Of a stretch of 64,000 nucleotides of DNA, positions 52,531 to 61,744 are shown piece after piece. Under the pieces are notes generated by a model. It worked only from the letters and a program-made list of their open reading frames with translations. It was not told where the DNA came from and searched no databases. The position numbers and the translations under genes are program-made. How positions within the stretch are numbered: the first letter of the stretch is position 1; each line of letters starts with the position of its first letter. Source of the DNA: Alkalicoccus luteus. GTDB lineage: Bacteria; Bacillota; Bacilli; Bacillales; Salisediminibacteriaceae. The stretch covers positions 35,410 to 99,409 of the forward strand of contig NZ_JAATHJ010000010.1 in assembly GCF_012034335.1 (NCBI RefSeq). Reading direction: 5' to 3'.

Positions 52531-53152
52531 ATCGAGTAGAAGGGGGTGGCTAACCCCCGTCCTCTCACACCACCGTGCGTACGGATCTCGTACACGGCGG
52601 TTCGATGGCATCTTCCTTCCTTGTCGCTTCCCCGCAAAGGTTGCTACACGCTCTCCCAGTACGTTCGATTTCCACTCTATCCTTCCGGGAGCAGCCGGAA
52701 ATTCAATTCCGTTGTCTGTGATCATCACAACTTCACACGTCTGCGGACATGGAGATACCAACCGTCAAGTCCTTCCCTCGTTTCCCTTTTCAGGGATCGT
52801 CCCCGGTACTATGACTTGAACTGACTTCTGTATGTTCAGGATTGCCTCACGGTAATCGTTACTCGTTAGAGCATTCCATACAGATCTCCCCGGGTAAGTC
52901 TGACCGCTTTCCACTCGTCGGCACAGAATTTACTGAACGGGATTCGGGCAATGTGGGATTTCGTCTTGGCTGGCAGACTCATCCCTCCCTATTCAGCCTT
53001 GTATCCTGTTTCTGTTCGTTACCGCGTGTGTTTGCGTCCGGCTTCCTTCAGATTCCGGGTCGCCCCGGACACCCTTGCCATTCGCTAACGGTTCCCATTG
53101 CCAAGCCCGTAGTGGACTTTCACCACCAAGCTGCCAGACATGCCGGGCACAC
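52531..53152 (-). mobile_element. Group IIC intron without reverse-transcriptase ORF
   Basis: The minus strand starts GTGTGCCCGGCATG, the IIC 5' end, continues with domain I blocks (GGTGAAAGTCC, GGCAAGGGTGTCC, GGAATCTGAAGGAAGC, GATGAGTCTGC), TTACCCGGGGAGATCTG and CAGAAGTCAG...AAGTCATAGTACC as in the Oceanobacillus iheyensis intron. Domain V (52567-52603) begins GAACCGCCGTGTACGAG with the CGC triad typical of IIC, and domain VI ends CTTCTACTCGAT at 52531. Total length is 622 nt, so domain IV holds no maturase gene (full-length relatives are near 2 kb). The 5' exon is the yqfO terminator hairpin, the typical IIC target. Mobility or splicing would need a maturase encoded elsewhere. Confidence 0.88.
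52567..52603 (-). ncRNA. Group II intron domain V
   Basis: The hairpin GAACCGCCGTGTAC...GTACGCACGGTGGTGTG on the minus strand is the conserved catalytic domain V. Stem, GAGA-like loop region and CGC triad are intact. Confidence 0.9.
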
Positions 53153-53158
53153 CAGCCT

Positions 53159-53187
53159 GAAAGCCCGGAGACAGTCTCCGGGCTTTC
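53159..53187 (-). terminator. Terminator of yqfO, insertion target of the group IIC intron
   Basis: GAAAGCCCGGAGAC pairs with its complement, followed by TTTC. The intron starts 6 nt after the stem on the minus strand. The stem is the same as in the ispH terminator 1.15 kb away. Confidence 0.85.
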
Positions 53188-53197
53188 TTTAACGAAC

Positions 53198-54316
53198 CTA
53201 TAAAAATTGAAATGGATCTGTATTGATTTCTGAAATGATTACTTCTGTCGAACTTTTCTGTTCCTCAAGCCATGACTGAAGCTGTTCGGCAAGCTCCTTT
53301 TTCATAATCTGTTCCACATGGTGGCCCGGGTCGATCATCGCAAGGCCTTCCATCCAGGCATCATGCGCGACATGAAAATAGAGATCGCCGGTAACGTAAA
53401 CGTCCGCTCCTTCTCGAAGAGCGTGCATCGTATACTTGTTTCCGTCTCCGCCTAATACAGCGGCCTTCTTAACCTTTTTATCCAGGTCCCCCACTACTCT
53501 CAGTCCATTCACTCCGAAAGCCTGCTTCACTCGCTCGGTGAATTCACGAAGCGTGATTGTTTCATCCAGCTTGCCAATCCGGCCTAATCCATACGTTTTA
53601 CCCGGGTTTTCGAGAGAATAGATATCGTAAGCGGCTTCTTCGTAAGGATGGGCATCCAGCATTGCCCGGATTACATTCCGTTCAATTGATGCTGGAAACA
53701 CTGTTTCAATCCGCTCTTCTTCAGGACGCTCCATGCTGCCTTTTGAACCAATATAAGGGTTCGCACCGCTTCCCGGTACAAATGCGCCTTTTCCATCTGT
53801 CGAGAAGGAGCAGTGACTGTAGTCGCCAATATGGCCCGCTCCAGCCTGACCCAGTGCTTCTCTTACAGCGTCGGCATGATTTCGCGGTACAAATACGGCT
53901 ATTTTCTTCAAGCTGTCCTCTGTTACAGGCGCCAGCGGTTTCGTATCACGAATTCCGAGTGCATTGGCCATCATATCGTTGACGCCCCCGTCTGCTACAT
54001 CGAGATTGGTATGGGCGGCAAACACGGTAACATCATGTTTGATGAGCTTTTCAACAGCCCTGCCATAAGAAGTATCCGTGTTGAGCTGCTTGATTGGCCG
54101 GAATAAGAGCGGATGATGCGCAATGATCATATCGACTCCATTCGCTATTGCTTCATCTACGACTGGTTCGAGTACATCGAGTGTCACCATGATTTTTGCT
54201 GTTCGTTTTTTTACTGAACCGATTTGAAGACCGATTGGATCTCCTTCTACTGCGAAGCGTTTCGGTGCATGCCGTTCCATAAACTGCAATACTGTCTGCA
54301 CGTGTGTATCCGTCAT
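53198..54316 (-). CDS. yqfO: Nif3-like dinuclear metal centre protein (YqfO)
   Basis: 372 residues of the NIF3/GTP cyclohydrolase I type 2-like family. The dinuclear metal site is in IAHHPLLFRPIKQL, the AAHTNLDVADGGVND segment, and near the C-terminus VTGDLYFHVAHDA and IDPGHHVEQ. A PII-like insert (about 125-225, FVPRNHADAVREALGQAGAG) separates the halves, as in YqfO. The biochemical role is unsettled. It is coupled to trmK (ATGA overlap). Confidence 0.94.
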   Translation of the reverse strand: MTDTHVQTVLQFMERHAPKRFAVEGDPIGLQIGSVKKRTAKIMVTLDVLEPVVDEAIANGVDMIIAHHPLLFRPIKQLNTDTSYGRAVEKLIKHDVTVFAAHTNLDVADGGVNDMMANALGIRDTKPLAPVTEDSLKKIAVFVPRNHADAVREALGQAGAGHIGDYSHCSFSTDGKGAFVPGSGANPYIGSKGSMERPEEERIETVFPASIERNVIRAMLDAHPYEEAAYDIYSLENPGKTYGLGRIGKLDETITLREFTERVKQAFGVNGLRVVGDLDKKVKKAAVLGGDGNKYTMHALREGADVYVTGDLYFHVAHDAWMEGLAMIDPGHHVEQIMKKELAEQLQSWLEEQKSSTEVIISEINTDPFQFL

Positions 54317-55017
54317 GCCAATACCTCCTCCAGCCAGGTTAGTTTCTGCTTCATTTCCTTCTGACGCTCAAATGTACGGGCGTTTTCTGCCATTTGCAGC
54401 TGCGCTTGAATTCTCAGGAGCTGATCATATTCTTTTTTCCATTTGCTCATAAACGCTGCATTGCGCTGTTTCATTAAATAAGGCCCTAGCCACATTTGCT
54501 TTTCAAATTCATCCTTACTATAAGGATTCACTCCTGATCTGTCCGCACACAATACTTCATATACGTGGCCTTCTTCTTCAACAGCTGCTTCTTCAATAAG
54601 CGACCAGCCATTTTTATAAAGCCAGCGTCTGACATGATCAGCAGCTATGTTCGGCTGAAGGACCAGGCGTTTTACATCAGGCAGATACGACTGACCGTTT
54701 TCCAGGATATCAGCGATAAGAGGGCCGCCCATACCGGCTACAACTACCGTATCGGCTTTACGGCCTTCCAGAACCTCCAGCCCATTTCCGAGTCTCGCTT
54801 CCACTTTATCCTGAAGCTGATTCTGTCTGATCTTTTCTTTTGCGGAAGCAAGAGGACCTTCATTCACTTCTCCGGCAATCGCATACTCACATATACCATT
54901 GCCAACGAGATAAACCGGCAGATATGCATGGTCTGATCCTATATCTGCAATAGTCCCTTCATGCAGTACATATTCTGCGACTTTTTCCAATCGTCTGGAT
55001 AAATGCTGTTCGTTCAC
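54313..55017 (-). CDS. trmK: tRNA (adenine(22)-N(1))-methyltransferase TrmK
   Basis: Methylates N1 of A22 in tRNA. 234 residues beginning at GTG 55017 (MNEQHLSRRLEKVAEYV) with AAGGTG upstream, matching B. subtilis TrmK. SAM-binding motif ADIGSDHAYLPVYL, catalytic-region VVAGMGGPLIADIL and VLQPNIAADHVRRWLY are present, plus the C-terminal coiled-coil extension. Upstream of and coupled to yqfO. Confidence 0.94.
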   Translation of the reverse strand: MNEQHLSRRLEKVAEYVLHEGTIADIGSDHAYLPVYLVGNGICEYAIAGEVNEGPLASAKEKIRQNQLQDKVEARLGNGLEVLEGRKADTVVVAGMGGPLIADILENGQSYLPDVKRLVLQPNIAADHVRRWLYKNGWSLIEEAAVEEEGHVYEVLCADRSGVNPYSKDEFEKQMWLGPYLMKQRNAAFMSKWKKEYDQLLRIQAQLQMAENARTFERQKEMKQKLTWLEEVLA

Positions 55018-55226
55018 TATTGTCACCTTATTTCCTGAACTTTTTTCAACTCTTCTAAGAGAAAATGATATCACATTACGTTAAAGCACGCAGCCTCTGC
55101 CGCTCTGCAGAATGATCAGATTTGATTGTCTGCTGCCGTGTACTGAACCTTTATCGTATCAAACATCACTCATATTACAAATGAGGACTTGCTGCGCTCC
55201 TAGCAGCAAGGCCAGTTAGATGTCAT

Positions 55227-55261
55227 AAAAGAGCCTCAGGCGGCATTCAGGCCTGAGGCTC
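55227..55261 (-). terminator. Second terminator after cccA
   Basis: GAGCCTCAGGC pairs with GCCTGAGGCTC around a 9-nt loop, with TTTTAT after it on the minus strand. Confidence 0.85.
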
Positions 55262-55272
55262 ACGTGTAAATA

Positions 55273-55319
55273 CACGAACAGGGCTGTCTCCCTCTTTCGA
55301 TGGTGACAGCCCTGTTCGT
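55273..55319 (-). terminator. First terminator hairpin after cccA
   Basis: ACGAACAGGGCTGTC pairs with GACAGCCCTGTTCGT, a 15-bp perfect stem. The U-run is weak (GTATTT), so the second hairpin may complete termination. Confidence 0.7.
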
Positions 55320-55325
55320 TCACAC

Positions 55326-55703
55326 TTATTCCTGAGACAGAATGTACTCCGCCACAGCTTCCGCTTCTTCTCCGTCATCAACAAGGCCTGCAGGCATCGA
55401 ACCTGGCCCTTCGTTGATTGCAGCAACAATCTCATCCTCGGAGTAAGCTCCTCCATCTAGTGCAGGTCCGGTACCGCCTTCCAAATCACCGCCGTGACAG
55501 GAAGCGCAGTTTCCTACATACAGATGTTCACCGAGTTCAATCGGATCATCAAATTCTTCTTCCTGAGCGTTTTCTTCGTTTTCGTTTCCATTTTCAGCTG
55601 CCTCTTCCCCGCCGATATTCAGTCCGACGAGAGAAAGGAAGAAAACGAGCAGAAGACCCAGCGCAGCCGTGGCTGCAAATGGAAATAATGGTCCACCTCT
55701 CAT
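55326..55703 (-). CDS. cccA: Membrane-anchored cytochrome c-550 (CccA-like)
   Basis: 125 residues: N-terminal membrane anchor (about 7-30), an acidic linker (EEAAENGNENEENAQEEE), then a small class I cytochrome c domain. The haem motif is CASCH at 66-70 and the distal ligand is Met103 in GSMPAGL. Electron carrier on the outer face of the membrane, perhaps feeding the terminal oxidases. The acidic linker is unusually strong and fits a high-salt or high-pH habitat. Position near sigA matches B. subtilis cccA. Confidence 0.93.
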   Translation of the reverse strand: MRGGPLFPFAATAALGLLLVFFLSLVGLNIGGEEAAENGNENEENAQEEEFDDPIELGEHLYVGNCASCHGGDLEGGTGPALDGGAYSEDEIVAAINEGPGSMPAGLVDDGEEAEAVAEYILSQE

Positions 55704-55858
55704 TGCTATGTACCTCCCTTACGTTCCGATGCGATAAATTAAGGCTTTGTATAAGTGCCCGAGCTGAGCTCTCTTTTATTGTATATGAAATACGAAAGGA
55801 TGAAAAGAGATTTCAAAAGAAGCTTTCTTCCTTTTGAAAGCGTTTGTTCACAAAATGC

Positions 55859-56581
55859 TCATAGTTTCATCAGACTGGTCATCAAAGCCGGATCATCGGT
55901 AATAATCCCTGTCAGGCCGCTGCGCCTGCATCTCGAAAAGTCCGCTTTTGTTTTACAATTGTAAGCTCTCACCGTAAGCCCCTGTTTCGTCCACGGACGA
56001 TAGTACATGGAAGACTGAACGCCGTGGCGGATATGAATGCCGTCTGCCAATATTTTCTGAGCATACTTCCCGCCGCGCCGAAACGGTGTTTTTGTAAGCA
56101 GCGCCGTTTCAACAGCAGGCTCTCTGCGCTTTATTTCTGAAATATACTCATGATAAAAAGTAGAAATGACCGTACGTTCAATCAATCCGTGCTTACGCAG
56201 GACAGCGAGACACCCTTCCGCAAATATGCCGCCCGCCACATGCTCCTGCTGTTTCAGCTCCAGGTGGAGTGTCAGCTGTGTGCCTGCTATCCAGGCACAC
56301 AGTTCTTCCAGGGAGGGAATGACTGCTTGCGGATGCCGATTATGATACTCACGGTCCGCCTGCATATGTAATAATTCTTCAGCGGCGAATCCGTTTACGC
56401 TTCCGCTTTTATACGTCGTACGGTCAACAGTTGGATCATGGATGATTACTGGAACATAGTCGCTCGAAAAATGAACGTCACATTCAATACCGTCTATTGG
56501 ATATTCAGCCGCTTTCTTAAAGGAAAGCATCGTATTTTCCGGGAACTTACGTTTGAATCCCCGATGCCCGATTATTTCCAT
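55859..56581 (-). CDS. Glycerophosphodiester phosphodiesterase
   Basis: 240-residue GDPD/UgpQ TIM-barrel. GHRGFKRKFPENT carries the catalytic His and the PENT motif; IECDVHFSSDYVPVIIHDPTVDRTT carries the metal-binding E and D and second His; LHLELK is the third block. Hydrolyses glycerophosphodiesters to glycerol-3-phosphate and an alcohol. No signal peptide, so cytoplasmic. It is inserted between sigA and cccA, compared with B. subtilis. Confidence 0.9.
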   Translation of the reverse strand: MEIIGHRGFKRKFPENTMLSFKKAAEYPIDGIECDVHFSSDYVPVIIHDPTVDRTTYKSGSVNGFAAEELLHMQADREYHNRHPQAVIPSLEELCAWIAGTQLTLHLELKQQEHVAGGIFAEGCLAVLRKHGLIERTVISTFYHEYISEIKRREPAVETALLTKTPFRRGGKYAQKILADGIHIRHGVQSSMYYRPWTKQGLTVRAYNCKTKADFSRCRRSGLTGIITDDPALMTSLMKL

Positions 56582-56605
56582 GCATGTTCCATCCTTTCCG
56601 GTCTA

Positions 56606-57106
56606 TTACGATCCAGCTAATAGGAAAAACAGCAGTACCGCTATGCCGGCTGTACCGGCAGCAATCAAATACATGCTTTTAAACAAAAAGCCCGCGGCTA
56701 CCCAAGCTGCCGCCGCGGCCCCCGTTAACATTCCGGTCTGCTCGGGATTCAGCGCTAACCAATTACTCACTTGTACTGCCGCCGCAAGCAGCAGCAGTGC
56801 AGCCGCAGTAGAATACACATGATGCACAAGCCCTGCATCGATTCTGCTCCGATAAGCCAGTATACCGGCAGTCAGGGCGGTTACAGCAGCTGCAAGCGTG
56901 CCGGGTGGAACGGGCAGCATAAAAACGGCTGCTAATAATGCTGCGAGAACAGCTGTCAGAGCAGCTGCCTTTCCCCACGGTTTTGCTCTAGGCAGCGATT
57001 GCTCCTCCGCATAGAGCTTCAGAAGAAATTGACAGTAGTGATCAGGCAGCATGCGATTTTTCTGCCACTTTCTGATCTCTTTCACAATTACCTCGTTGTC
57101 TGACAT
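56606..57106 (-). CDS. Small polytopic membrane protein, unknown
   Basis: 166 residues. An amphipathic N-terminal cytoplasmic stretch (VKEIRKWQKNRMLPDHYCQF) is followed by four to five alanine-rich membrane helices. It resembles small bacillar membrane proteins with an N-terminal helix-turn of the DUF2157 kind, but I cannot name a family. It lies immediately downstream of sigA and upstream of the GDPD gene. Confidence 0.6.
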   Translation of the reverse strand: MSDNEVIVKEIRKWQKNRMLPDHYCQFLLKLYAEEQSLPRAKPWGKAAALTAVLAALLAAVFMLPVPPGTLAAAVTALTAGILAYRSRIDAGLVHHVYSTAAALLLLAAAVQVSNWLALNPEQTGMLTGAAAAAWVAAGFLFKSMYLIAAGTAGIAVLLFFLLAGS

Positions 57107-57227
57107 CGTACCCGCTCCTCTTCTGCAGAAGCTTTTTTTCTACCTTTCATTGTTCGTTTACACCGATACGCTGGTCATATCAGCTGCTTTGCATGCGTAT
57201 GTATCCATTATGTTGAACATGGGATGG

Positions 57228-57263
57228 AAAAAAACATCCCTGCTGCTGGAAGCGGCAGGGATG
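57228..57263 (-). terminator. Terminator of sigA
   Basis: CATCCCTGC pairs with GCAGGGATG around an 11-nt loop; TTTTTTT follows on the minus strand. Confidence 0.9.
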
Positions 57264-57274
57264 CAGAAACACCT

Positions 57275-58390
57275 TTATTCCAGAAAGTCTTTCAAACGCT
57301 TGCTTCTGCTTGGATGACGCAGCTTGCGAAGTGCTTTAGCTTCGATCTGTCGAATTCGCTCACGAGTAACCCCGAAAACTTTACCGACTTCCTCAAGCGT
57401 TCTTGTTCTGCCGTCGTCCAGACCGAATCGAAGTCGAAGCACGTTCTCTTCACGGTCGGTAAGAGTATCCAACACATCTTCCAGCTGCTCTTTTAACAGC
57501 TCATATGCAGCAGCATCAGATGGGGCCAGCGCTTCCTGATCTTCGATGAAATCTCCAAGGTGAGAGTCATCCTCTTCACCGATAGGTGTTTCCAGTGAAA
57601 CAGGCTCCTGTGCAATCTTTAAAATTTCACGAACTTTATCCGGTGTCAAGTCCATTTCCTTCGATACTTCTTCAGGCGTCGGCTCGCGGCCAAGATCCTG
57701 AAGCAGCTGACGCTGAACCCGGATAAGTTTATTGATCGTCTCTACCATATGAACAGGGATACGGATCGTTCTGGCCTGGTCAGCAATCGCACGTGTAATA
57801 GCCTGTCTGATCCACCAGGTGGCATAGGTACTGAATTTAAAGCCTTTATCATAGTCGAATTTCTCAACCGCTTTAATCAGCCCCATATTTCCTTCCTGGA
57901 TTAAATCAAGGAACAGCATACCACGACCGACATAGCGCTTGGCAATGCTGACGACAAGACGAAGGTTTGCTTCAGCTAAACGTCTCTTCGCCTCTTCATC
58001 TCCGTTTTCAATTCGTTTTGCCAGCTCAATTTCTTCGGCGGCTGACAGAAGCGGAACACGGCCGATTTCCTTCAGATACATCCTGACAGGATCATTAATC
58101 TTAATGCCCGGCGGCACGCTGAGGTCGTTTAAATCGATTGCGTCTTCCTTTTGCACCTGCTGAATACTCGGCACGGATTCACTCTCGTTAATGATTTCAA
58201 CCCCCTGCTCTCCAAGGTATTCAAAGAAATCATCCATCTGCTCCGAGTCCTGATCAAACGCTCCCAGACGTTCGGTAATTTCAGCGTATGTCAATGAGCC
58301 TCGCTTTTTTCCGGACTCCAGTAACTGTTCCTTTACCTGATCGATGGTCAAATCGCCTTCCGTCAATGGACGGATTGGTTTCTCAGCCAT
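57275..58390 (-). CDS. sigA: RNA polymerase primary sigma factor SigA (RpoD)
   Basis: 371 residues. Region 1.1 is at the N-terminus. Region 2 shows [27 protein letters not shown] and [26 protein letters not shown] sequence (here [16 protein letters not shown]). Region 3 is present, and region 4.2 has [20 protein letters not shown]. Length and motifs are standard for bacilli. It ends the dnaG-sigA unit. Confidence 0.98.
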   Translation of the reverse strand: MAEKPIRPLTEGDLTIDQVKEQLLESGKKRGSLTYAEITERLGAFDQDSEQMDDFFEYLGEQGVEIINESESVPSIQQVQKEDAIDLNDLSVPPGIKINDPVRMYLKEIGRVPLLSAAEEIELAKRIENGDEEAKRRLAEANLRLVVSIAKRYVGRGMLFLDLIQEGNMGLIKAVEKFDYDKGFKFSTYATWWIRQAITRAIADQARTIRIPVHMVETINKLIRVQRQLLQDLGREPTPEEVSKEMDLTPDKVREILKIAQEPVSLETPIGEEDDSHLGDFIEDQEALAPSDAAAYELLKEQLEDVLDTLTDREENVLRLRFGLDDGRTRTLEEVGKVFGVTRERIRQIEAKALRKLRHPSRSKRLKDFLE

Positions 58391-58425
58391 ACGACCCCTC
58401 CTTCCTCATGATCACAACGGCATGA

Positions 58426-60225
58426 TCAGCTGTGAAGCTTTGATTTCAGCTCCACAAGCTGGTTAATGTACTGCTTAAGCTCTTCTACGTCAGACGTACG
58501 CTTCATCAGATCCTGAAGCTCTTCAATACGCCGTTTAATTGGCGCACGATGAAGGATCTGGTCGGCGTAATCTTCAAGCACCTGCTCCGGCAGGTCCTGG
58601 TGAACCTGTTTCATTGCAAGTGCAGCTGCTTCTTTTTTCAGCCCCGGATCTTCAACCGAGCTGATAAATGCAGCCGGGTCACTCTCATTGCCGGCTGCGT
58701 AATAACTGTATAACAATGCTGCCAGTGCCTGAAACGTTTCCTGCTGAAAGGAAGCGCCAACTCTCTCTTCTACAAAAGCTGCCGCATCCTGAGAATGCAT
58801 CATAAAACTGATTAAATCACTTTCTGCCCGTTCATCTGCGGTCATCAGCCTGCGCCCTGCATGCTGTTGTGATTCCGTTTGTATAGCTGCTTTCTTTTGC
58901 TTTGTACGGGCTTTAACAGTATTCTTGATCTTCTCCCCTAATTCCTGCTTAAGAACGTCATAAGAGAGAGAAAATTCTTCCTGCAGCTGCCTCAGGTAAT
59001 GATCCTGCTCAATCGCTTTTGGAAGAGCAGCGATTTCCTTCAGCATTTCTTCCACATATTTCAGCTGATCGGCTTCCATATCCATATTTTTGCTTTCTTT
59101 CAAAAAAGCCGATTTAAATTCCATCATAGTCAGAGGTCTGCCGACTATCGTTTCAGCGAATCGTTCGGGACCATGATGCTGAATATAGTCGTCCGGATCC
59201 ATTCCCTGAGGAAGCATGGCCACAGCAACTTCAAGTCCGGCTGCCTGCAGAATATCTGCATTTTTCCAGGAAGCCTGACGTCCTGCGTTGTCCCCATCAA
59301 AGCAGAGGATTACTTTATCGGCATTGCGTCTGATCATCCGGGCCTGTTCCTGGGATAACGCTGTTCCGAGCGAACCTGTACCATGTTCTATACCCGCGCG
59401 GTAAGCGGAAATAACATCGACGTATCCTTCAAACAAAACGGCTTCATTTTTGCGGCGGATTGACGGTCTGGCTCCATGAAAGTGATACAGGAGCCGTCCT
59501 TTATTAAAAACGTCAGACTCCGGACTGTTTAAATATTTGGGGCTGCCTTCATCGAGGACCCGGCCGCCGAAAGCGATCACTTTGCCCCGCTTATCCCAGA
59601 TAGGAAACATTATTCTCCCCCGGAAGCGGTCGAACGGTCTGCCGTCGTCCCCTTTACGGGCAAGCAAACCAGCTTCCGCCATATCATCAGGTTCAAATCC
59701 CCTCTTTCGAAGAAAATCAGTAAGGAAATTCCAGGATTCGGGCGCGAAACCGATCTGGAACGTTTCAATCATTTTTCGGGTAAAGCCGCGAGCTCTTAAA
59801 TACTCCCTCGCTCTTTTCCCTTCCGGAGACTCCAGCAACAGGTGATGGTAAAGCTTTGCTGCCAGCTCGTGTCCTTTATACCAGGAGGATCGGGGATTCT
59901 CTTCTTCGTCTTCCTTTAAAACAGCCTCTTCCGGTATCTCAACGCTTGTTTTGCCGGCAAGCTGCTGCACAGCTTCAGGAAAAGAAAGTCCTTCATACTC
60001 CATTACAAACGTCACCACGTTGCCTCCTGCTCCGCATCCGAAGCAGTGATAAAGCTGTTTCTCCTGAGAAACAGAAAAAGAAGGTGTTTTCTCCCCATGA
60101 AAAGGACACAATCCTGAAAAATTGCGTCCCTGCTTTTTTAAATCCACGTATTCACTGATTACGTCCACGATATCGAGTTCTTTTCGGACTGCTTCCACCG
60201 TTTCTTCGGGAATATGACGGCTCAT
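58426..60225 (-). CDS. dnaG: DNA primase
   Basis: 599 residues. N-terminal CHC2 zinc finger (LCPFHGEKTPSFSV... YHCFGCGAGG), TOPRIM catalytic core with VLFEGYVDVISAYRAG (EGYMD-type) and CFDGDNAGRQA, and a C-terminal helicase-binding domain. Synthesises RNA primers for replication. The macromolecular-synthesis arrangement dnaG-sigA is conserved. The upstream yqxD stop overlaps the dnaG start. Confidence 0.97.
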   Translation of the reverse strand: MSRHIPEETVEAVRKELDIVDVISEYVDLKKQGRNFSGLCPFHGEKTPSFSVSQEKQLYHCFGCGAGGNVVTFVMEYEGLSFPEAVQQLAGKTSVEIPEEAVLKEDEEENPRSSWYKGHELAAKLYHHLLLESPEGKRAREYLRARGFTRKMIETFQIGFAPESWNFLTDFLRKRGFEPDDMAEAGLLARKGDDGRPFDRFRGRIMFPIWDKRGKVIAFGGRVLDEGSPKYLNSPESDVFNKGRLLYHFHGARPSIRRKNEAVLFEGYVDVISAYRAGIEHGTGSLGTALSQEQARMIRRNADKVILCFDGDNAGRQASWKNADILQAAGLEVAVAMLPQGMDPDDYIQHHGPERFAETIVGRPLTMMEFKSAFLKESKNMDMEADQLKYVEEMLKEIAALPKAIEQDHYLRQLQEEFSLSYDVLKQELGEKIKNTVKARTKQKKAAIQTESQQHAGRRLMTADERAESDLISFMMHSQDAAAFVEERVGASFQQETFQALAALLYSYYAAGNESDPAAFISSVEDPGLKKEAAALAMKQVHQDLPEQVLEDYADQILHRAPIKRRIEELQDLMKRTSDVEELKQYINQLVELKSKLHS

Positions 60226-60692
60226 CCTTTATCCCCGCCTTCTTTCAAAGCTTCAAATAATTGAATGAACTGGACTTCAAACTGACTATCAGCCGTTCGC
60301 TTTCGTTTGGAAGGACCTTTACCGTAATTTCCTCGGCGCCGCGCTTCTTTTTTGGCATGACGCCATTCGAGAACGGCATCCGCTGCTTCCTCCCTGAAGC
60401 GGATACCGTTCGAGTGGATAACGTATACTCCTCTGGCAGAAAGAATAGAAGCAAGACCAAGATCATCTGTAACAGCAATGTCGCCTGCAGCCGATTCACT
60501 GATCATTCGAAAATCAGCTGCATCAGCTCCCTGGTCAACGATGATCGTCTTTACGGAGTCCGGCAGTGATGCACGTGTGTGGGCATGAGAGTGAACCAGC
60601 ACCAGCTTAAAGCCGAGCTGTCCAGATAGCTTTATGAGCTGAGGTACAACAGGAATCGAATCCCCGTCTGCGTATACATGTAATTGATTCAT
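60222..60692 (-). CDS. yqxD: YaiI/YqxD family (DUF188) protein
   Basis: 156 residues. VYADGDSIPVVPQLIK, TIIVDQGADAADFRMI and AVTDDLGLASILSARGVYVIHSNG are the DUF188 (PIN-like NYN-type) blocks with conserved Asp residues. Likely a nuclease-like fold. Function unknown; in bacilli it is the usual gene before dnaG. Confidence 0.92.
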   Translation of the reverse strand: MNQLHVYADGDSIPVVPQLIKLSGQLGFKLVLVHSHAHTRASLPDSVKTIIVDQGADAADFRMISESAAGDIAVTDDLGLASILSARGVYVIHSNGIRFREEAADAVLEWRHAKKEARRRGNYGKGPSKRKRTADSQFEVQFIQLFEALKEGGDKG

Positions 60693-60910
60693 ATTTAATA
60701 TATTCGATCCCCGCTTTGTTTTTCCTGCCTGTTAACATGAAATAACCGAGTGGAAATTTCGCTCGTACACGACACATAATGAAAGTGCTCCATATTGGCG
60801 GCGAAATGGAAGCCTGAGCGAAACATCCTCGTTCGCTTCCTGAATTGCAACTAACCACAATATTTCATTATAATTGTTTTTTGTCGTTTTGGGAAGAAAA
60901 ATGATTGTAA

Positions 60911-61729
60911 TTATGAATTTCTCGTCTGTACCATCTGATAAATGATGTTGGCAGTCTCTTCTACTGCTTTTGTAGAGACGTCCAGCACCTGACAGCCGAT
61001 GCGGTTCATAATCTTGTCTGAGTAAGACAGTTCCTCCTCAATCCGTTGAATCGTGGCATAATTTGCCTCTGCTTTCAGACCGAGTGCTTTTAACCGCTCT
61101 GCCCGGATGCCATTTAGTTTTTCCGGACTGATTTTCAGCCCGATTATTTTTTCAGGCGGAATAGAGAAAAGCTCTTCAGGCGGTTCCACCTCTGGAACAA
61201 GCGGCACGTTAGCTACTTTCAGACGTTTATGCGCCAGGTATTGAGACAAGGGAGTTTTTGACGTCCTCGACACACCAACCAGCACGACATCCGCCCTTAG
61301 TATCCCGCGAGGATCACGCCCATCATCATACTTTACAGCAAACTCAATGGCCTCTACTTTTCGAAAGTAGTCTTCATCAAGCGTGTGGATTAGTCCGGAT
61401 TCATTTTTCGGTTTCGTCTGCAGCCGATCTTCCATAAGGGACAGCAGCGGGCTTAAAATGTCGTAAACTGGAAGGTTCTCTTCTGATGCCCGCTTCAGAA
61501 CATACTCACGGGTTTCAGGAATCACAAATGTAAATGCGATCAGACCATTGTTCTCTCTGGCTTCAGAAATCACTTCATCCACCGTTCCCGTATCCTCGAC
61601 GTACGGAATCCGGCGGATGGAAGTCATCGATTCTTCAAACTGGCTGATCGCAGCCTTCACTACGAGTTCAGCTGTTTCTCCAACTGAATCAGACATGACA
61701 TATACGGTGACATGCTCCTGCTCCTTCAT
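60911..61729 (-). CDS. ppsR: Pyruvate, water dikinase / PPDK regulatory kinase-phosphorylase (PpsR, YqfL)
   Basis: 272-residue DUF299 protein: a bifunctional kinase/pyrophosphorylase that switches PEP-synthesising dikinases on and off. The P-loop is in [19 protein letters not shown], and [19 protein letters not shown] is the N-terminal signature. In B. subtilis YqfL works with the neighbouring CcpN in gluconeogenic control, and here too the two genes are adjacent (15-bp gap). Confidence 0.93.
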   Translation of the reverse strand: MKEQEHVTVYVMSDSVGETAELVVKAAISQFEESMTSIRRIPYVEDTGTVDEVISEARENNGLIAFTFVIPETREYVLKRASEENLPVYDILSPLLSLMEDRLQTKPKNESGLIHTLDEDYFRKVEAIEFAVKYDDGRDPRGILRADVVLVGVSRTSKTPLSQYLAHKRLKVANVPLVPEVEPPEELFSIPPEKIIGLKISPEKLNGIRAERLKALGLKAEANYATIQRIEEELSYSDKIMNRIGCQVLDVSTKAVEETANIIYQMVQTRNS

Positions 61730-61744
61730 GCGCGTCCACTCCTT

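Noticed and set aside
52315..52761. 148-codon open frame on the minus strand across the island
   Set aside because: It is a translation of intron domains IV-VI and continues past the intron end; the protein is not family-like.
52842..53192. 116-codon plus-strand open frame
   Set aside because: It lies antisense to conserved intron domain I; low-complexity shadow.
60693..60910. Possible regulatory RNA between yqxD and ppsR
   Set aside because: Only weak, interrupted inverted repeats; no promoter-terminator pair.
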